Of a stretch of DNA of 64,000 bases, positions 44,299 through 53,756 are shown piece by piece. This stretch comes from an uncultured Lachnospiraceae bacterium. Its GTDB lineage: Bacteria > Bacillota > Clostridia > Lachnospirales > Lachnospiraceae. The position numbers and the translations under genes are program-made. The notes beneath the pieces are model-generated. The model was not told where the DNA came from. It saw only the letters and a list, made by a program, of their open reading frames with translations, and made no database searches. Within the stretch, counting starts at the first letter, position 1. Each line of letters starts with the position of its first letter. Location: positions 62,001-126,000 of the forward strand of contig CAKQYU010000004.1 of the NCBI GenBank assembly GCA_934293575.1, read 5' to 3'.

Positions 44299-45131
44299 TG
44301 AAGAAGAAAGTATGGGGCTGGGTAGCCACGATCTTTTTTACACTGGTGTCAATATTGTTTGTTACACCAATCTTGATTGTTTTGATGAACTCGTTTAAAT
44401 CCAAATCATATATTAGTCTGGAAACATTCAAATTACCGTCGGAGCAGAGCTTCGTTGGATTACAGAATTATGTAGAAGCAATTTCTAAGTATGAATTTGT
44501 AAAGGCAGTGGGCTGGACATTGTTTATTACGGTATTCTCAGTTGCTGTTATTCTAGTCTGTTGTTCCATGGCAGCATGGTTTATTACAAGAGTAGAGAAT
44601 GTAATAACAAAGATTATATATCTTCTTTGCGTCTTCTCTATGGTAATTCCATTCCAGATGGTAATGTTTACACTTTCCGGCACGGCAGATTCTCTTCACC
44701 TGAATACACCGTGGGGAATTATAATCGTATATCTTGGATTTGGCGCCGGATTAGCAGTCTTTATGTTTTGTGGATTTGTGAAGTCAATTCCGATTGAAGT
44801 GGAAGAGGCAGCAATGATTGATGGATGTACTCCGCTACAGACATTTTTCAAAGTGGTACTTCCGATAATGAAACCTACGTATATCTCAGTTGGTATTCTG
44901 GAAGCAATGTGGATTTGGAATGACTTCTTATTACCATATCTTGTACTGGATATTAAGAAATATAAGACAATATCCATTGTTGTACAGTATATGAAGGGAA
45001 GTTATGGACGTGTAGATATGGGTGCGATCATGGCATGTTTGATCATGGCGATTATACCGGTTGTTGTATTCTACTTAAGTGCCCAGAAATATATTATCAA
45101 AGGTGTTGCGGCTGGAGCTGTTAAGGGATAA
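44295..45131 (+). CDS. Malto-oligosaccharide ABC permease, second subunit (MalG type)
   Basis: Partner permease of 278 residues, six hydrophobic helices, EAA loop EEAAMIDGCTPLQTFFKVVLP near residue 165. Its ATG overlaps the stop of the first permease (ATGA), so expression is coupled; an ATG three bases later is equally possible. AAAGGAGG lies at normal spacing. The LacI regulator gene follows after 36 bases. Confidence 0.92.
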   Translation: MMKKKVWGWVATIFFTLVSILFVTPILIVLMNSFKSKSYISLETFKLPSEQSFVGLQNYVEAISKYEFVKAVGWTLFITVFSVAVILVCCSMAAWFITRVENVITKIIYLLCVFSMVIPFQMVMFTLSGTADSLHLNTPWGIIIVYLGFGAGLAVFMFCGFVKSIPIEVEEAAMIDGCTPLQTFFKVVLPIMKPTYISVGILEAMWIWNDFLLPYLVLDIKKYKTISIVVQYMKGSYGRVDMGAIMACLIMAIIPVVVFYLSAQKYIIKGVAAGAVKG

Positions 45132-45167
45132 AATAGATTCGTTGAAAATAATATATGAGGTGGATCT

Positions 45168-46172
45168 ATGACAATAAAGGATATAGCAAGATTATCTGGA
45201 TGCGGTATTGGTACCGTATCCAGAGTGATCAATAATCAGCCGGGTGTAAGTGATGCGACAAGAGAAAAGATATTAGCAGTTATTAAAGAAAGTAATTATG
45301 AACCCAATGAGAATGCACGTCAGTTAAAGATGCGAACCGGTGCATCGGTCTGTATTATTATGAAGGGTCGTAACAATGCTTTGTTTTCGGATATCAGTGA
45401 GCGTTGTATGCTGACGCTTTCTTCTATGGAAGAAGATGCCATTATTGATGTTATTGATGAAGATGGGGATGAGATTGAAGAAGCTCTCCGTCTGATTCGG
45501 AATAACAGTCCAAAAGGAATTATATTTTTGGGAGCCAATCTGGGATTGTTTGATGAGAGAATGCAAGAGCTTGAGATTCCATGCGTGATCGCAACAACGA
45601 GTGCTGCTTCTTTGGAATGGAAGAATGTCTCGTCTGTTTCAGTAGATGATGAGACGGCTACTTCGGAAATGGTCCAATATTTGTGTAAGCATGGACATAA
45701 GAATATCGTTGTGGTAGGTGGATATCTGTCTAAGAACCAGATCAGCTATGCCCGGTATCTGGGCTGCAGGAAAGGGTTTGAAGCATGTGGCTTATCATTT
45801 GATCCGGAACAGAATTATGTAGCCTGCAGGTATTCCATGGAGGCAGGTTATGATACCGTGAAAGAATTGCTGCGCAGGAATTCCGATGTTACAGCAATCG
45901 TTGCTTTGAGTGATACCATTGCCTTTGGGGCGATGAGAGCAATTCAGGATTCGGGTCGAAGGGTTCCGGAGGATATTTCGGTAACAGGTTTTGATGGTAT
46001 TGAACTGGCACAGTTTAGTATACCAAGAATCACAACCATTAAGCAGGATACCCGGCACATTGCAACGAGAAGTGTGGAACTTTTGATCAAGCATATACAT
46101 TATAATCTGAAGAGTGAGCATGATATTGCACCGCACAATCTGATAGAAGGAGAAAGCGTCCGGACACTTTGA
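45168..46172 (+). CDS. LacI family transcriptional regulator of the malto genes
   Basis: DNA-binding regulator of 334 residues: N-terminal LacI helix-turn-helix with DIARLSGCGIGTVSRVINN (residues 4-22) and hinge helix, then the periplasmic-binding-protein-like effector domain (about 60-334) with the VTGFDGIELAQF motif near residue 275. It follows the permeases closely and precedes malQ. It is the best candidate for binding the AAAACGTTTCCAA and GGAAACGGTTCC sites. The inducer is probably a maltodextrin, inferred. Confidence 0.92.
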   Translation: MTIKDIARLSGCGIGTVSRVINNQPGVSDATREKILAVIKESNYEPNENARQLKMRTGASVCIIMKGRNNALFSDISERCMLTLSSMEEDAIIDVIDEDGDEIEEALRLIRNNSPKGIIFLGANLGLFDERMQELEIPCVIATTSAASLEWKNVSSVSVDDETATSEMVQYLCKHGHKNIVVVGGYLSKNQISYARYLGCRKGFEACGLSFDPEQNYVACRYSMEAGYDTVKELLRRNSDVTAIVALSDTIAFGAMRAIQDSGRRVPEDISVTGFDGIELAQFSIPRITTIKQDTRHIATRSVELLIKHIHYNLKSEHDIAPHNLIEGESVRTL

Positions 46173-46207
46173 TCTTGCATATCCGAAGAAAATATGGAGG
46201 AAAAAAG

Positions 46208-47698
46208 ATGAAGAAATCAGCAGGTATATTGTTTGCTGTTTCGAGTCTGCCTTCTAAATATGGGATAGGATGCTTTTCAAAAGAGGCATACCGATTTGTG
46301 GACTGGCTGAAGGAAGCCGGGCAGACCTACTGGCAGATCCTGCCAATGGGACCAACCGGATATGGAGATTCTCCATATCAGTCATTTTCTACATTTTCGG
46401 GTAATCCATATTATATTGATTTAGAAGCGCTGATTCAGGATGGTTTACTTACTAGAGATGAATGCAGAAAGATAGATTTTGGCGATGATCCTGAGTCTGT
46501 TGATTATGAGAAATTATATAACGGGAGATATATACTGCTCCGGAAAGCATTTGAACGCAGTCAGGTTTTCGACAGCAGTAGTTATCATTCCTTTATACAG
46601 GATAATAAAAACTGGATTGGGGATTATTGTCTTTTTATGGCGATTAAAGACCATTTTGGTGGAAAGGCATGGTATGAGTGGCCGGAGGACATCCGCAACC
46701 GGAAGCAAGCGGCATTAGGGCATTATCAACAGATATTGCAGGATGAGATAGAATTTCATAAATACATGCAGTACATGTTTTTTAGGCAATGGAATAAGCT
46801 TCGTACATATGCGAATGCGCACGGAGTGCATATTATTGGAGATATACCGATTTATGTTGCTCTGGATAGTTCCGATGTCTGGGTGCATCCGGAATTGTTC
46901 CAATTAGATGAAGATCGCAATCCTGCCGCGGTGGCAGGTTGTCCACCGGATGGATTTTCCGCAACCGGGCAGCTTTGGGGTAATCCGCTATATGACTGGG
47001 AATATCACAGATCTACCGGATATGCGTGGTGGATCAGCCGTATGAAGCACTGCTTCCGGTTGTATGATGTTGTCCGAATCGATCATTTCCGGGGCTTTGA
47101 TGAGTATTATTCCATTCCGTTTGGTGATGCAACGGCAGAGAATGGTACATGGGAAAAGGGTCCGGGAATGGAATTGTTCAAAACTTTGGAAAAAGCAATT
47201 GGTAAGAACAAAGTAATTGCAGAGGATTTAGGATTTGTAACACAATCGGTAAAGCAATTGGTTGCGGATAGCGGATTCCCGGGAATGAAAGTGTTAGAGT
47301 TTGCATTTGATGACCGAGATACGGGAACAACATCGGATTATATGCCGCATAACTATCCGTATAATGCGATTGCATATACTGGCACGCATGATAATGAGAC
47401 TCTTGTGGGATGGTGGCATTCCATAGGAGAGAATGCACAAGAGAGGGTTAGAGATTATCTTTGTGATTATTATACTCCTGACGATAAGATATATCTGCCG
47501 CTGATTGCATCTGTTTTACGAAGCGGTGCGAAGCTCTGTATGATTCCGTTACAGGATTATATGGGACTGGATAATAGTGCCAGAATGAATGAACCGTCTA
47601 CAATTGGTGATAACTGGAAGTGGAGGATTCAAAATGATGCGTTGGATGACAGCCTTCAGATGACAATCCGAAAGATGACACAATATTTTGACCGATAG
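46208..47698 (+). CDS. malQ: 4-alpha-glucanotransferase (amylomaltase)
   Basis: GH77 enzyme of 496 residues that rearranges alpha-1,4-glucans and releases glucose. It is cytoplasmic. The catalytic set is seen: nucleophile Asp292 in RIDHFRG, acid/base Glu339 in AEDLGF, and transition-state Asp395 in THDNET. The substrate-binding SSLPSKYGIG motif opens the protein. ATG at 46208 follows GGAGG; an open frame to 46169 has no ribosome site. It would feed chains of useful length to the phosphorylase and glucose to the glucokinase encoded at 52638. Confidence 0.95.
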   Translation: MKKSAGILFAVSSLPSKYGIGCFSKEAYRFVDWLKEAGQTYWQILPMGPTGYGDSPYQSFSTFSGNPYYIDLEALIQDGLLTRDECRKIDFGDDPESVDYEKLYNGRYILLRKAFERSQVFDSSSYHSFIQDNKNWIGDYCLFMAIKDHFGGKAWYEWPEDIRNRKQAALGHYQQILQDEIEFHKYMQYMFFRQWNKLRTYANAHGVHIIGDIPIYVALDSSDVWVHPELFQLDEDRNPAAVAGCPPDGFSATGQLWGNPLYDWEYHRSTGYAWWISRMKHCFRLYDVVRIDHFRGFDEYYSIPFGDATAENGTWEKGPGMELFKTLEKAIGKNKVIAEDLGFVTQSVKQLVADSGFPGMKVLEFAFDDRDTGTTSDYMPHNYPYNAIAYTGTHDNETLVGWWHSIGENAQERVRDYLCDYYTPDDKIYLPLIASVLRSGAKLCMIPLQDYMGLDNSARMNEPSTIGDNWKWRIQNDALDDSLQMTIRKMTQYFDR

Positions 47699-47725
47699 AA
47701 GGTTCAATGTGATAAGAAAGACACT

Positions 47726-47766
47726 CCCCTCAGACTATATGGTCTGGGGGGATTATGCTATTTTTT
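47726..47766 (+). terminator. Terminator-like hairpin after malQ
   Basis: CCCCTCAGAC pairs with GTCTGGGGGG (one G-T), followed nine bases later by six Ts. Partial read-through into the next gene is possible. Confidence 0.6.
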
Positions 47767-47804
47767 AGAACAGTGTGTAGCAATGTTTTAGGAGAGGTGG
47801 TTTT

Positions 47805-49667
47805 GTGAAGAAAATTGCATTATTGGCAGATGGATGGAAGCGATTGATCACTTATGCATGGGTAAGAGGAATTAATCAGTTTATTGATAAATATCCGGAG
47901 CGGATTGAAGTATGCCATTATAACTGTATGGGTAACTGGAGTGATGACCGGGTGTTTAACCAGGGAGAGTATAATATCTTTCATCTTCCTGATCTGACTA
48001 TGTTTGACGGAATCATTCTGGATCTGAATAATGTCTGTGATGAGCTACAAAAACAGCATTTAGTGGATATGGTGAAAGAAAGTGGCGTACCGGCAATCAG
48101 TCTTGGTTGTTATGTACCGGAATTCTATTATGTGGGTGTAGACAATGCCGGTGCAATCCGGAAATTAATGGAACATCTGAGAAAGGTACATGATTGTCAA
48201 TCCTTCTGTTTCGTTGGGGGTCCTAAGAATAATGTAGAAAATGAAATGCGGGTAGAAGCTTTTCGATGCTGTATGCAGGAAATGGGACATGTACCGAGCA
48301 ATCAGGAAGTGAGCTATGGTACATTTGAGATGACAACAGGTAGTGAATATTTCAGTATGCTGGAGGAATCAGGAAGAAAACTGCCGGATGCATTTATCTG
48401 CGCAAATGATAATATTGCAGCCGGATTGATTGATGAGGCGCAGAAGAGAGGATTTCTTGTTCCGAGAGATTTTGCCGTAACCGGATTTGACAATTTAGAC
48501 AAGGCGGTATGCTTTAATCCGCAGATAACAACCGTATCACATCAAAGAGAACGCATAGGTGAGACCTGCATGGAACTGTTATCCCGGATATGGGAAGGAG
48601 ATACGATTGAACAGAATTGCTATATTGAACCGGAGATTACATATACAGAAAGTTGTGGCTGCAGATTTTCCATTCCGATTGATTACAGGGAGTTTGCAAG
48701 GAGTTACATTGTAGAGAATGAGAGCAGAAGACAATTTGAAGAAAAGAGGATTGCATTGGAAGGGTGCCTTGCTGCTGCAACAGAATTTGATCAGATATTT
48801 CATTTAGCGGGTGAGTATTTTAAACGATTGGACTGTGATGGAATTGCGGTAGTGGTGGATGACAGACTGCTGGAGCTGCAGGAAGAAGAGGTGTTCTCTA
48901 TATCCGGTTTTGACCGTGAACATATGAAAGTAGTGTATGGGGAATATCTGGAGGACGGCGTTTATGAGCCATATGATTCTTATTGGAAAAGAATAGAAAA
49001 GAATCTGGATAAGGATGTATGCATGTTCACGCCACTTCATTACCGGAATCGCACGATTGGTTTTACCATACTGCTTAATGGTAAATTCTTATACGATAAT
49101 CCGTATTTCTACGATATCCAAAGTTTGTTGAACCGCGTGCTTTGGGATATGTATCAGAGAAAATGTTACATCAAAGCGAATCGCAAGCTGGATGAATTGT
49201 ACAAGAGGGATGCGCTGACCGGATTATATAACCGAACGGCATATTTTGAACAGGTGGACAAGATGTTTGAGGGATGCCGGAGAAAAGCAACGCCATGTAT
49301 GATTGCATTTTTTGATTGTGATAATTTTAAAAGAATCAATGATGAGCAGGGACATGATGCCGGTGATGAGATATTGAAACGGGTGGGAAATATTCTGAAG
49401 CAGTTTTGCAACGAAAGGGGAAACGCATACCGTTTTGGCGGAGATGAATTCATTATAGTACATGCCTGTGAGTCTATGGAAAAGGCAGCACAGCTGGTAG
49501 AAAGAATCCGCGACAGATTTGAGAAAGAACAGATTGCAATCAGTATTGGTTCCGTTGTTACAGACACAGACAACAATATGACATTACAAGAGTACCTTAA
49601 CATAGCAGATCAGGCTATGTATGAAAATAAGAGGAAAAAGAAAAATGAGTCAATGGTGGAAAGATAA
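47805..49667 (+). CDS. Cytoplasmic LacI-like sugar-sensor fused to a GGDEF diguanylate cyclase
   Basis: A 620-residue protein that begins directly with a LacI/periplasmic-binding-protein-like sensor domain (about 1-290, with the VTGFDNLDKAV segment near residue 225) but has no DNA-binding head, signal peptide or membrane segment, so it is cytoplasmic. A GAF-like region spans about 320-450. The C-terminal GGDEF domain (about 460-615) has the intact active motif GGDEF at residues 545-549 and the metal/substrate-binding FFDCDNFKRIND. The usual product-inhibition RxxD site is degenerate. GTG at 47805 follows GAGAGG. The alpha-glucosidase gene overlaps its end by 23 bases. It probably couples sugar availability to cyclic di-GMP, which is inference. 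Confidence 0.85.
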   Translation: MKKIALLADGWKRLITYAWVRGINQFIDKYPERIEVCHYNCMGNWSDDRVFNQGEYNIFHLPDLTMFDGIILDLNNVCDELQKQHLVDMVKESGVPAISLGCYVPEFYYVGVDNAGAIRKLMEHLRKVHDCQSFCFVGGPKNNVENEMRVEAFRCCMQEMGHVPSNQEVSYGTFEMTTGSEYFSMLEESGRKLPDAFICANDNIAAGLIDEAQKRGFLVPRDFAVTGFDNLDKAVCFNPQITTVSHQRERIGETCMELLSRIWEGDTIEQNCYIEPEITYTESCGCRFSIPIDYREFARSYIVENESRRQFEEKRIALEGCLAAATEFDQIFHLAGEYFKRLDCDGIAVVVDDRLLELQEEEVFSISGFDREHMKVVYGEYLEDGVYEPYDSYWKRIEKNLDKDVCMFTPLHYRNRTIGFTILLNGKFLYDNPYFYDIQSLLNRVLWDMYQRKCYIKANRKLDELYKRDALTGLYNRTAYFEQVDKMFEGCRRKATPCMIAFFDCDNFKRINDEQGHDAGDEILKRVGNILKQFCNERGNAYRFGGDEFIIVHACESMEKAAQLVERIRDRFEKEQIAISIGSVVTDTDNNMTLQEYLNIADQAMYENKRKKKNESMVER

Positions 49668-51312
49668 AATAATATATCAAATATGGCCGAAAAGCTTTAA
49701 TGATTCCAATGGAGATGGAATAGGAGATATTCAGGGTATCGTAGAGAGACTGGATTATTTAAAGGACTTAGGGGTAGACATTATCTGGCTGTCGCCGGTG
49801 TATGCCTCTCCGTTTGTGGATCAGGGGTATGATATATCCGATTATCAGAGTATTCATCCGGCATTTGGTACGATTCAGGATATGGATTATCTTCTGAGAG
49901 AGATGGAAAGAAGAGATATGTATTTGATTATGGATCTGGTGGTCAATCATTGTTCGGATGAGCATATATGGTTTAAGAAAGCATGTCAGGATCCGTTATC
50001 TGTATATGGAAAATATTTTTATATTGTGCCGAAAAAGGATGGAATACCGTCTAATGTCAGAGGGTATTTCGGAGGTAGTGTCTGGGATGAACTGCCGGGT
50101 AACCCGGATTATCTGTATTATCATTCTTTTCATAAAAGACAGCCGGATCTGAATTGGGAGAATCCGTTTCTCCGCAAAGAGATCTATTATATGATTGAAT
50201 GGTGGCTGAAACGGGGTGTAGCAGGTTTCAGGATAGATGCCATTATGAATATTAAAAAGGATCTGCCATTTCATAACTATGAAGCAGATCGGGAAGATGG
50301 TATGGCATCTATAGTAAATGTGGTACAGGCTTCGGAAGGGATTGGTGAGTTCCTGGCAGAGATGAAGAGGGAAACCTTTGAGAAATATGATGCATTTACA
50401 GTAGGTGAAGTATTTCATGAGAAGGAAAGTGAATTGGAAGATTTTATTGGAGCGGATGGATATTTTTCTACCATGTTTGATTTTGGACCTGAACTGATTG
50501 GAAAAGCAGATGTGTGTTATGAATATTCAGAGGTTACTCCAAAGGATTATAAGGAGACTATATTTGCATCGCAAAAAAGAATGGAATCCATTGGATTGCT
50601 TGCTAATATTATTGAAAACCATGATGAGATGCGGGGTGTTTCCCGGTATATTCCGGAAGGGGATCTGTGTGATGCCGGCAAAAAGGCATTAGCGGCAGTA
50701 TATTTTTTCCTGAAAGGAATCCCGGTTATATATCAGGGACAGGAAATCGGCATGGAGAATTGCCCGTTTAAAGATCTGTCGGAGATAGAGGATGTATCAA
50801 CGATCAATGATTATGAGGTAGCGTTGGAGGCCGGACTGTCAGAGGCGGAGGCATTCCGCTGTGCAGCACGGTATAGCAGGGATAATGCGAGAACTCCGAT
50901 GCAATGGTCTGATGATAGCAATGCAGGCTTCACAAGTGGTTCCCCATGGTTTGGAATCAATCCGGATTATAAGAGAATTAATGCCAGAGCACAGTTGGCG
51001 GATGAGTATTCTGTATTACAGTTTTATCAGAAGATGATTCGACTGCGTAAAAATCCGGATTACGAGGATATATTTGTGGAAGGAAAGTTTGAGCCGCTTT
51101 ATGAAGATGAGGATAATGTGATTGCATACTATCGTATAGGGGACGGAAGAAAGGCTTTGCTCCTATCCAATTATCAGAGGAAGGAAAGGGAGCTGGTGCT
51201 GCCGGTGAAACCGGAATGTATATTGCTCAATAATATGGATCATATTACTTTGGATGGAAACAGGATTCATCTGGATGGATATCAGACGGTGATTCTGTTA
51301 GAAACCAATTAA
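49645..51312 (+). CDS. GH13 alpha-glucosidase (oligo-1,6-glucosidase group)
   Basis: Cytoplasmic glycoside hydrolase of 555 residues that cuts glucose from short alpha-glucans (oligo-1,6- or alpha-1,4-glucosidase; specificity not clear). The GH13 residues are present: Asp198 in GFRIDAI, Glu255 in VGEVF and Asp327 in ENHDE, plus the DLVVNH signature near residue 98. The ATG at 49645 lies inside the end of the GGDEF gene behind AAGAGGAAA, so translation is coupled. It closes the malto island and is followed by a strong terminator. Confidence 0.92.
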   Translation: MSQWWKDKIIYQIWPKSFNDSNGDGIGDIQGIVERLDYLKDLGVDIIWLSPVYASPFVDQGYDISDYQSIHPAFGTIQDMDYLLREMERRDMYLIMDLVVNHCSDEHIWFKKACQDPLSVYGKYFYIVPKKDGIPSNVRGYFGGSVWDELPGNPDYLYYHSFHKRQPDLNWENPFLRKEIYYMIEWWLKRGVAGFRIDAIMNIKKDLPFHNYEADREDGMASIVNVVQASEGIGEFLAEMKRETFEKYDAFTVGEVFHEKESELEDFIGADGYFSTMFDFGPELIGKADVCYEYSEVTPKDYKETIFASQKRMESIGLLANIIENHDEMRGVSRYIPEGDLCDAGKKALAAVYFFLKGIPVIYQGQEIGMENCPFKDLSEIEDVSTINDYEVALEAGLSEAEAFRCAARYSRDNARTPMQWSDDSNAGFTSGSPWFGINPDYKRINARAQLADEYSVLQFYQKMIRLRKNPDYEDIFVEGKFEPLYEDEDNVIAYYRIGDGRKALLLSNYQRKERELVLPVKPECILLNNMDHITLDGNRIHLDGYQTVILLETN

Positions 51313-51322
51313 AAACCAATTA

Positions 51323-51371
51323 AAAACAGGTGGTCTGCCGTATTATGCATGCGGCAGGGCACCTGTTTTTT
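51323..51371 (+). terminator. Terminator of the malto island
   Basis: AAAACAGGTG (51323-51332) pairs with CACCTGTTTT (51360-51369), with a further CTGCCG/CGGCAG inner stem, followed by Ts. Confidence 0.9.
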
Positions 51372-51397
51372 GTGAGGTTAATTGTTTGTATCATCCT

Positions 51398-51604
51398 CCT
51401 GAATAGATTCAAACATAGTGGCTGATACCGGATAGATTTCAACATCACGGTTGCAGCCTTATATGCAAGATTGACCGAATACTTTAGGGGAATATTCCAG
51501 ATTGGAAAAGTCTCAAACCTGGCATAGCCTTCGTCGCGGACGCTTAGGTCGATGTTGTTCGGCTATACCCGGATATGTTCCGATTGCATGGATAAATATT
51601 TGTA
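51398..51604 (-). pseudogene. Decayed fragment of a DUF1846 gene
   Basis: Three blocks of this stretch match the plus-strand text of the intact DUF1846 gene in order: 51401-51455 with 33511-33565, 51456-51525 with 33641-33713, and 51566-51604 with about 34250-34300. The matches are broken by deletions of about 75 and 530 bp and many point changes. Long exact-looking words include CAAGATTGACCG and GGATATGT. It keeps no useful frame. It sits between the malto island and hprK. Confidence 0.85.
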
Positions 51605-51679
51605 GTGGTAAATGTCTGCATTATTTAGTATAATATTTATATTGTGTGTAGAGACGGATATTAATTTGAGAGGAGGGTT

Positions 51680-52612
51680 ATGATGTATTCTATCACTTTG
51701 ACACAGTTTATTAATAAGCTGAATTTAAAAAATCATACACCGGAGATTAATACGGATGAGATTTTGATTACGGATCCGGATATTAATCGGCCGGCAGTAC
51801 AGTTGTCGGGATTTTTTGAACATTTTGATGCAGTTCGAATTCAGATATGCGGAAATGTGGAACACGCATATATAAGCAGTATACATGACAAAGATGAAAG
51901 TGCCATGATTTTTGATAATTTATTTCAATATAAGTTTCCCTGCATGGTGTTTTGCCGGGGATTGGTGCCGCAGGATTTTGTAATTGATGCCGGAAGAAAA
52001 TATGGAGTTCCGGTTTTGACATCGGAGGCAACGACCTCTGCATTTGTTCATGAGACGGTTCGGTGGCTTCACGTTGAGTTGGCGCCGCGCATTTCCATTC
52101 ATGCGGTCCTGGTCGATGTTTATGGTGTTGGTGTACTGATCAAGGGTGAAAGCGGTATTGGAAAATCAGAGGCTGCGTTGGAACTGATTAAGCGCGGACA
52201 CCGTCTGGTTTCCGATGATGTGGTAGAAATTAAAAAGGTTTCAAACGACACATTGGTAGGTTCTTCACCGGAGGTTACCAGACATTTTATCGAACTTCGG
52301 GGAATCGGTATTATCGATGTAAAGGCATTGTTTGGTTATGAATGTGTAAAGCTTACACAGGGAATCGATTTAGTCATCAATCTAGAAGAATGGGATAAAG
52401 AAAGTAATTATGACCGGTTAGGTCTTGAGGATCAATATGACGAAATTCTTGGAAACAAGGTGGTTTCTCATAATATTCCAATCCGCCCGGGACGGAATAT
52501 TGCGATTATCGTTGAGTCGGCAGCAGTTAACTTCCGTCAGAAGCAGATGGGATATAATGCAGCGCAGGAGTTATATAACCGGGTAACGAATAATATGAAC
52601 AAACAAAAGTAG
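51680..52612 (+). CDS. hprK: HPr kinase/phosphorylase
   Basis: Bifunctional enzyme that phosphorylates and dephosphorylates Ser46 of HPr or Crh, controlling catabolite repression in Firmicutes. The 310-residue protein has an N-terminal regulatory domain and a C-terminal kinase domain with P-loop GESGIGKSE near residue 155 and the HprK signature NLEEWDKESNYDRLG near residue 240. ATG 51680 and 51683 are both possible behind AGGAGGG. In this window its natural target is probably the Crh-like protein at 56568, because the PTS HPr has Lys at 46. Confidence 0.95.
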   Translation: MMYSITLTQFINKLNLKNHTPEINTDEILITDPDINRPAVQLSGFFEHFDAVRIQICGNVEHAYISSIHDKDESAMIFDNLFQYKFPCMVFCRGLVPQDFVIDAGRKYGVPVLTSEATTSAFVHETVRWLHVELAPRISIHAVLVDVYGVGVLIKGESGIGKSEAALELIKRGHRLVSDDVVEIKKVSNDTLVGSSPEVTRHFIELRGIGIIDVKALFGYECVKLTQGIDLVINLEEWDKESNYDRLGLEDQYDEILGNKVVSHNIPIRPGRNIAIIVESAAVNFRQKQMGYNAAQELYNRVTNNMNKQK

Positions 52613-52637
52613 AAAGATTTAAGGAGGATTTATTATA

Positions 52638-53579
52638 ATGAAGGATTATGTATTTGGTGTAGATATTGGAGGAACAACCGTTAAATTAGGCTTTTTCAAG
52701 TCAGAGGGTGAATTGCTTGATAAATGGGAAATTCCAACCAGAAAAGATGAAGGCGGAAGATTTATTTTGCCGGATGTTGCAGCCAGTTTGGAAGCAAAGC
52801 TGACAGAAAAGGGAATATCAAAGGATGATGTGGCAGGTGTCGGAATCGGTGTTCCGGGTCCGGTAAAGGATGACGGAACCGTACTTCGTTGTGTAAATCT
52901 TGGATGGGGTGTATTCAATGTAGAAGAGGAATTTGAGGAATTGTTTGGTCTGCCTACAAAGGTTGGTAATGATGCAAATATGGCTTCCCTCGGTGAAATG
53001 TGGCAGGGTGGAGGAAAAGGATATTCTTCTATCGTAATGGTTACACTTGGTACTGGTGTAGGTGGAGGAATCATTATTAACGGTAAAATGCTTTCCGGAA
53101 CGAACGGTGCAGGTGGAGAAATCGGACATATCTGCGTAAATGATAATGAGACGGAAGTATGTGGCTGTGGTAAAAAAGGATGTCTGGAACAATATACATC
53201 CGCAACCGGTATTACAAGAATGGCAGAGAGAGCTTTGAATAATACAGACCGTGCATCAAAACTTCGGAATGTACAGTATATTTCAGCAAAAGAAATCTTT
53301 GATGCTGCAAAGGAAGGCGATGACCTTGCAATTGAGTTGGTAGAAGCTCACGGAAAAACACTTGGAAAGGCATTGGCAACGGTTGCCTGTGTATGTGATC
53401 CGGAAGCATTTGTTATTGGTGGCGGTGTATCGAAGGCAGGAGAGATATTGCTGACAACAACAAGTAAATATTATCAGCAGTATGTTTTCCATGCATGCCG
53501 GGATACAAAATTTGTATTGGCAACCCTTGGAAATGATGCCGGTATTTATGGATGTGCAGAAGCTATCCTTACAAAATAA
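52638..53579 (+). CDS. glcK: ROK family glucokinase
   Basis: Cytoplasmic glucose kinase of the ROK family, 313 residues: ATP-binding DIGGTTVKLG (residues 9-18), the GVGGGIIING segment near residue 138, and the zinc-binding CGCGKKGCLEQY motif near residue 175. It phosphorylates glucose, for example from MalQ and the alpha-glucosidase. It starts 25 bases after hprK behind AAGGAGGA; a strong terminator follows. Confidence 0.93.
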   Translation: MKDYVFGVDIGGTTVKLGFFKSEGELLDKWEIPTRKDEGGRFILPDVAASLEAKLTEKGISKDDVAGVGIGVPGPVKDDGTVLRCVNLGWGVFNVEEEFEELFGLPTKVGNDANMASLGEMWQGGGKGYSSIVMVTLGTGVGGGIIINGKMLSGTNGAGGEIGHICVNDNETEVCGCGKKGCLEQYTSATGITRMAERALNNTDRASKLRNVQYISAKEIFDAAKEGDDLAIELVEAHGKTLGKALATVACVCDPEAFVIGGGVSKAGEILLTTTSKYYQQYVFHACRDTKFVLATLGNDAGIYGCAEAILTK

Positions 53580-53618
53580 AAATGATAACAATAGAAGCTG
53601 TTTTGTTCAAAAACACAA

Positions 53619-53645
53619 AAAAGGGGAGTAACTCTCCCCTTTTTT
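53619..53645 (+). terminator. Terminator after glcK
   Basis: AAAAGGGGAG (53619-53628) pairs perfectly with CTCCCCTTTT (53634-53643), followed by Ts. Confidence 0.93.
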
Positions 53646-53756
53646 CGTGGCTTTATACATTGATTTTATAGAATGGGATAGAATATAATGAAATGAGTAT
53701 TTAAACTAAGGGGAGTCCGGGTCGGTTACGATTGACAGGATAAAACGATAGGAATT

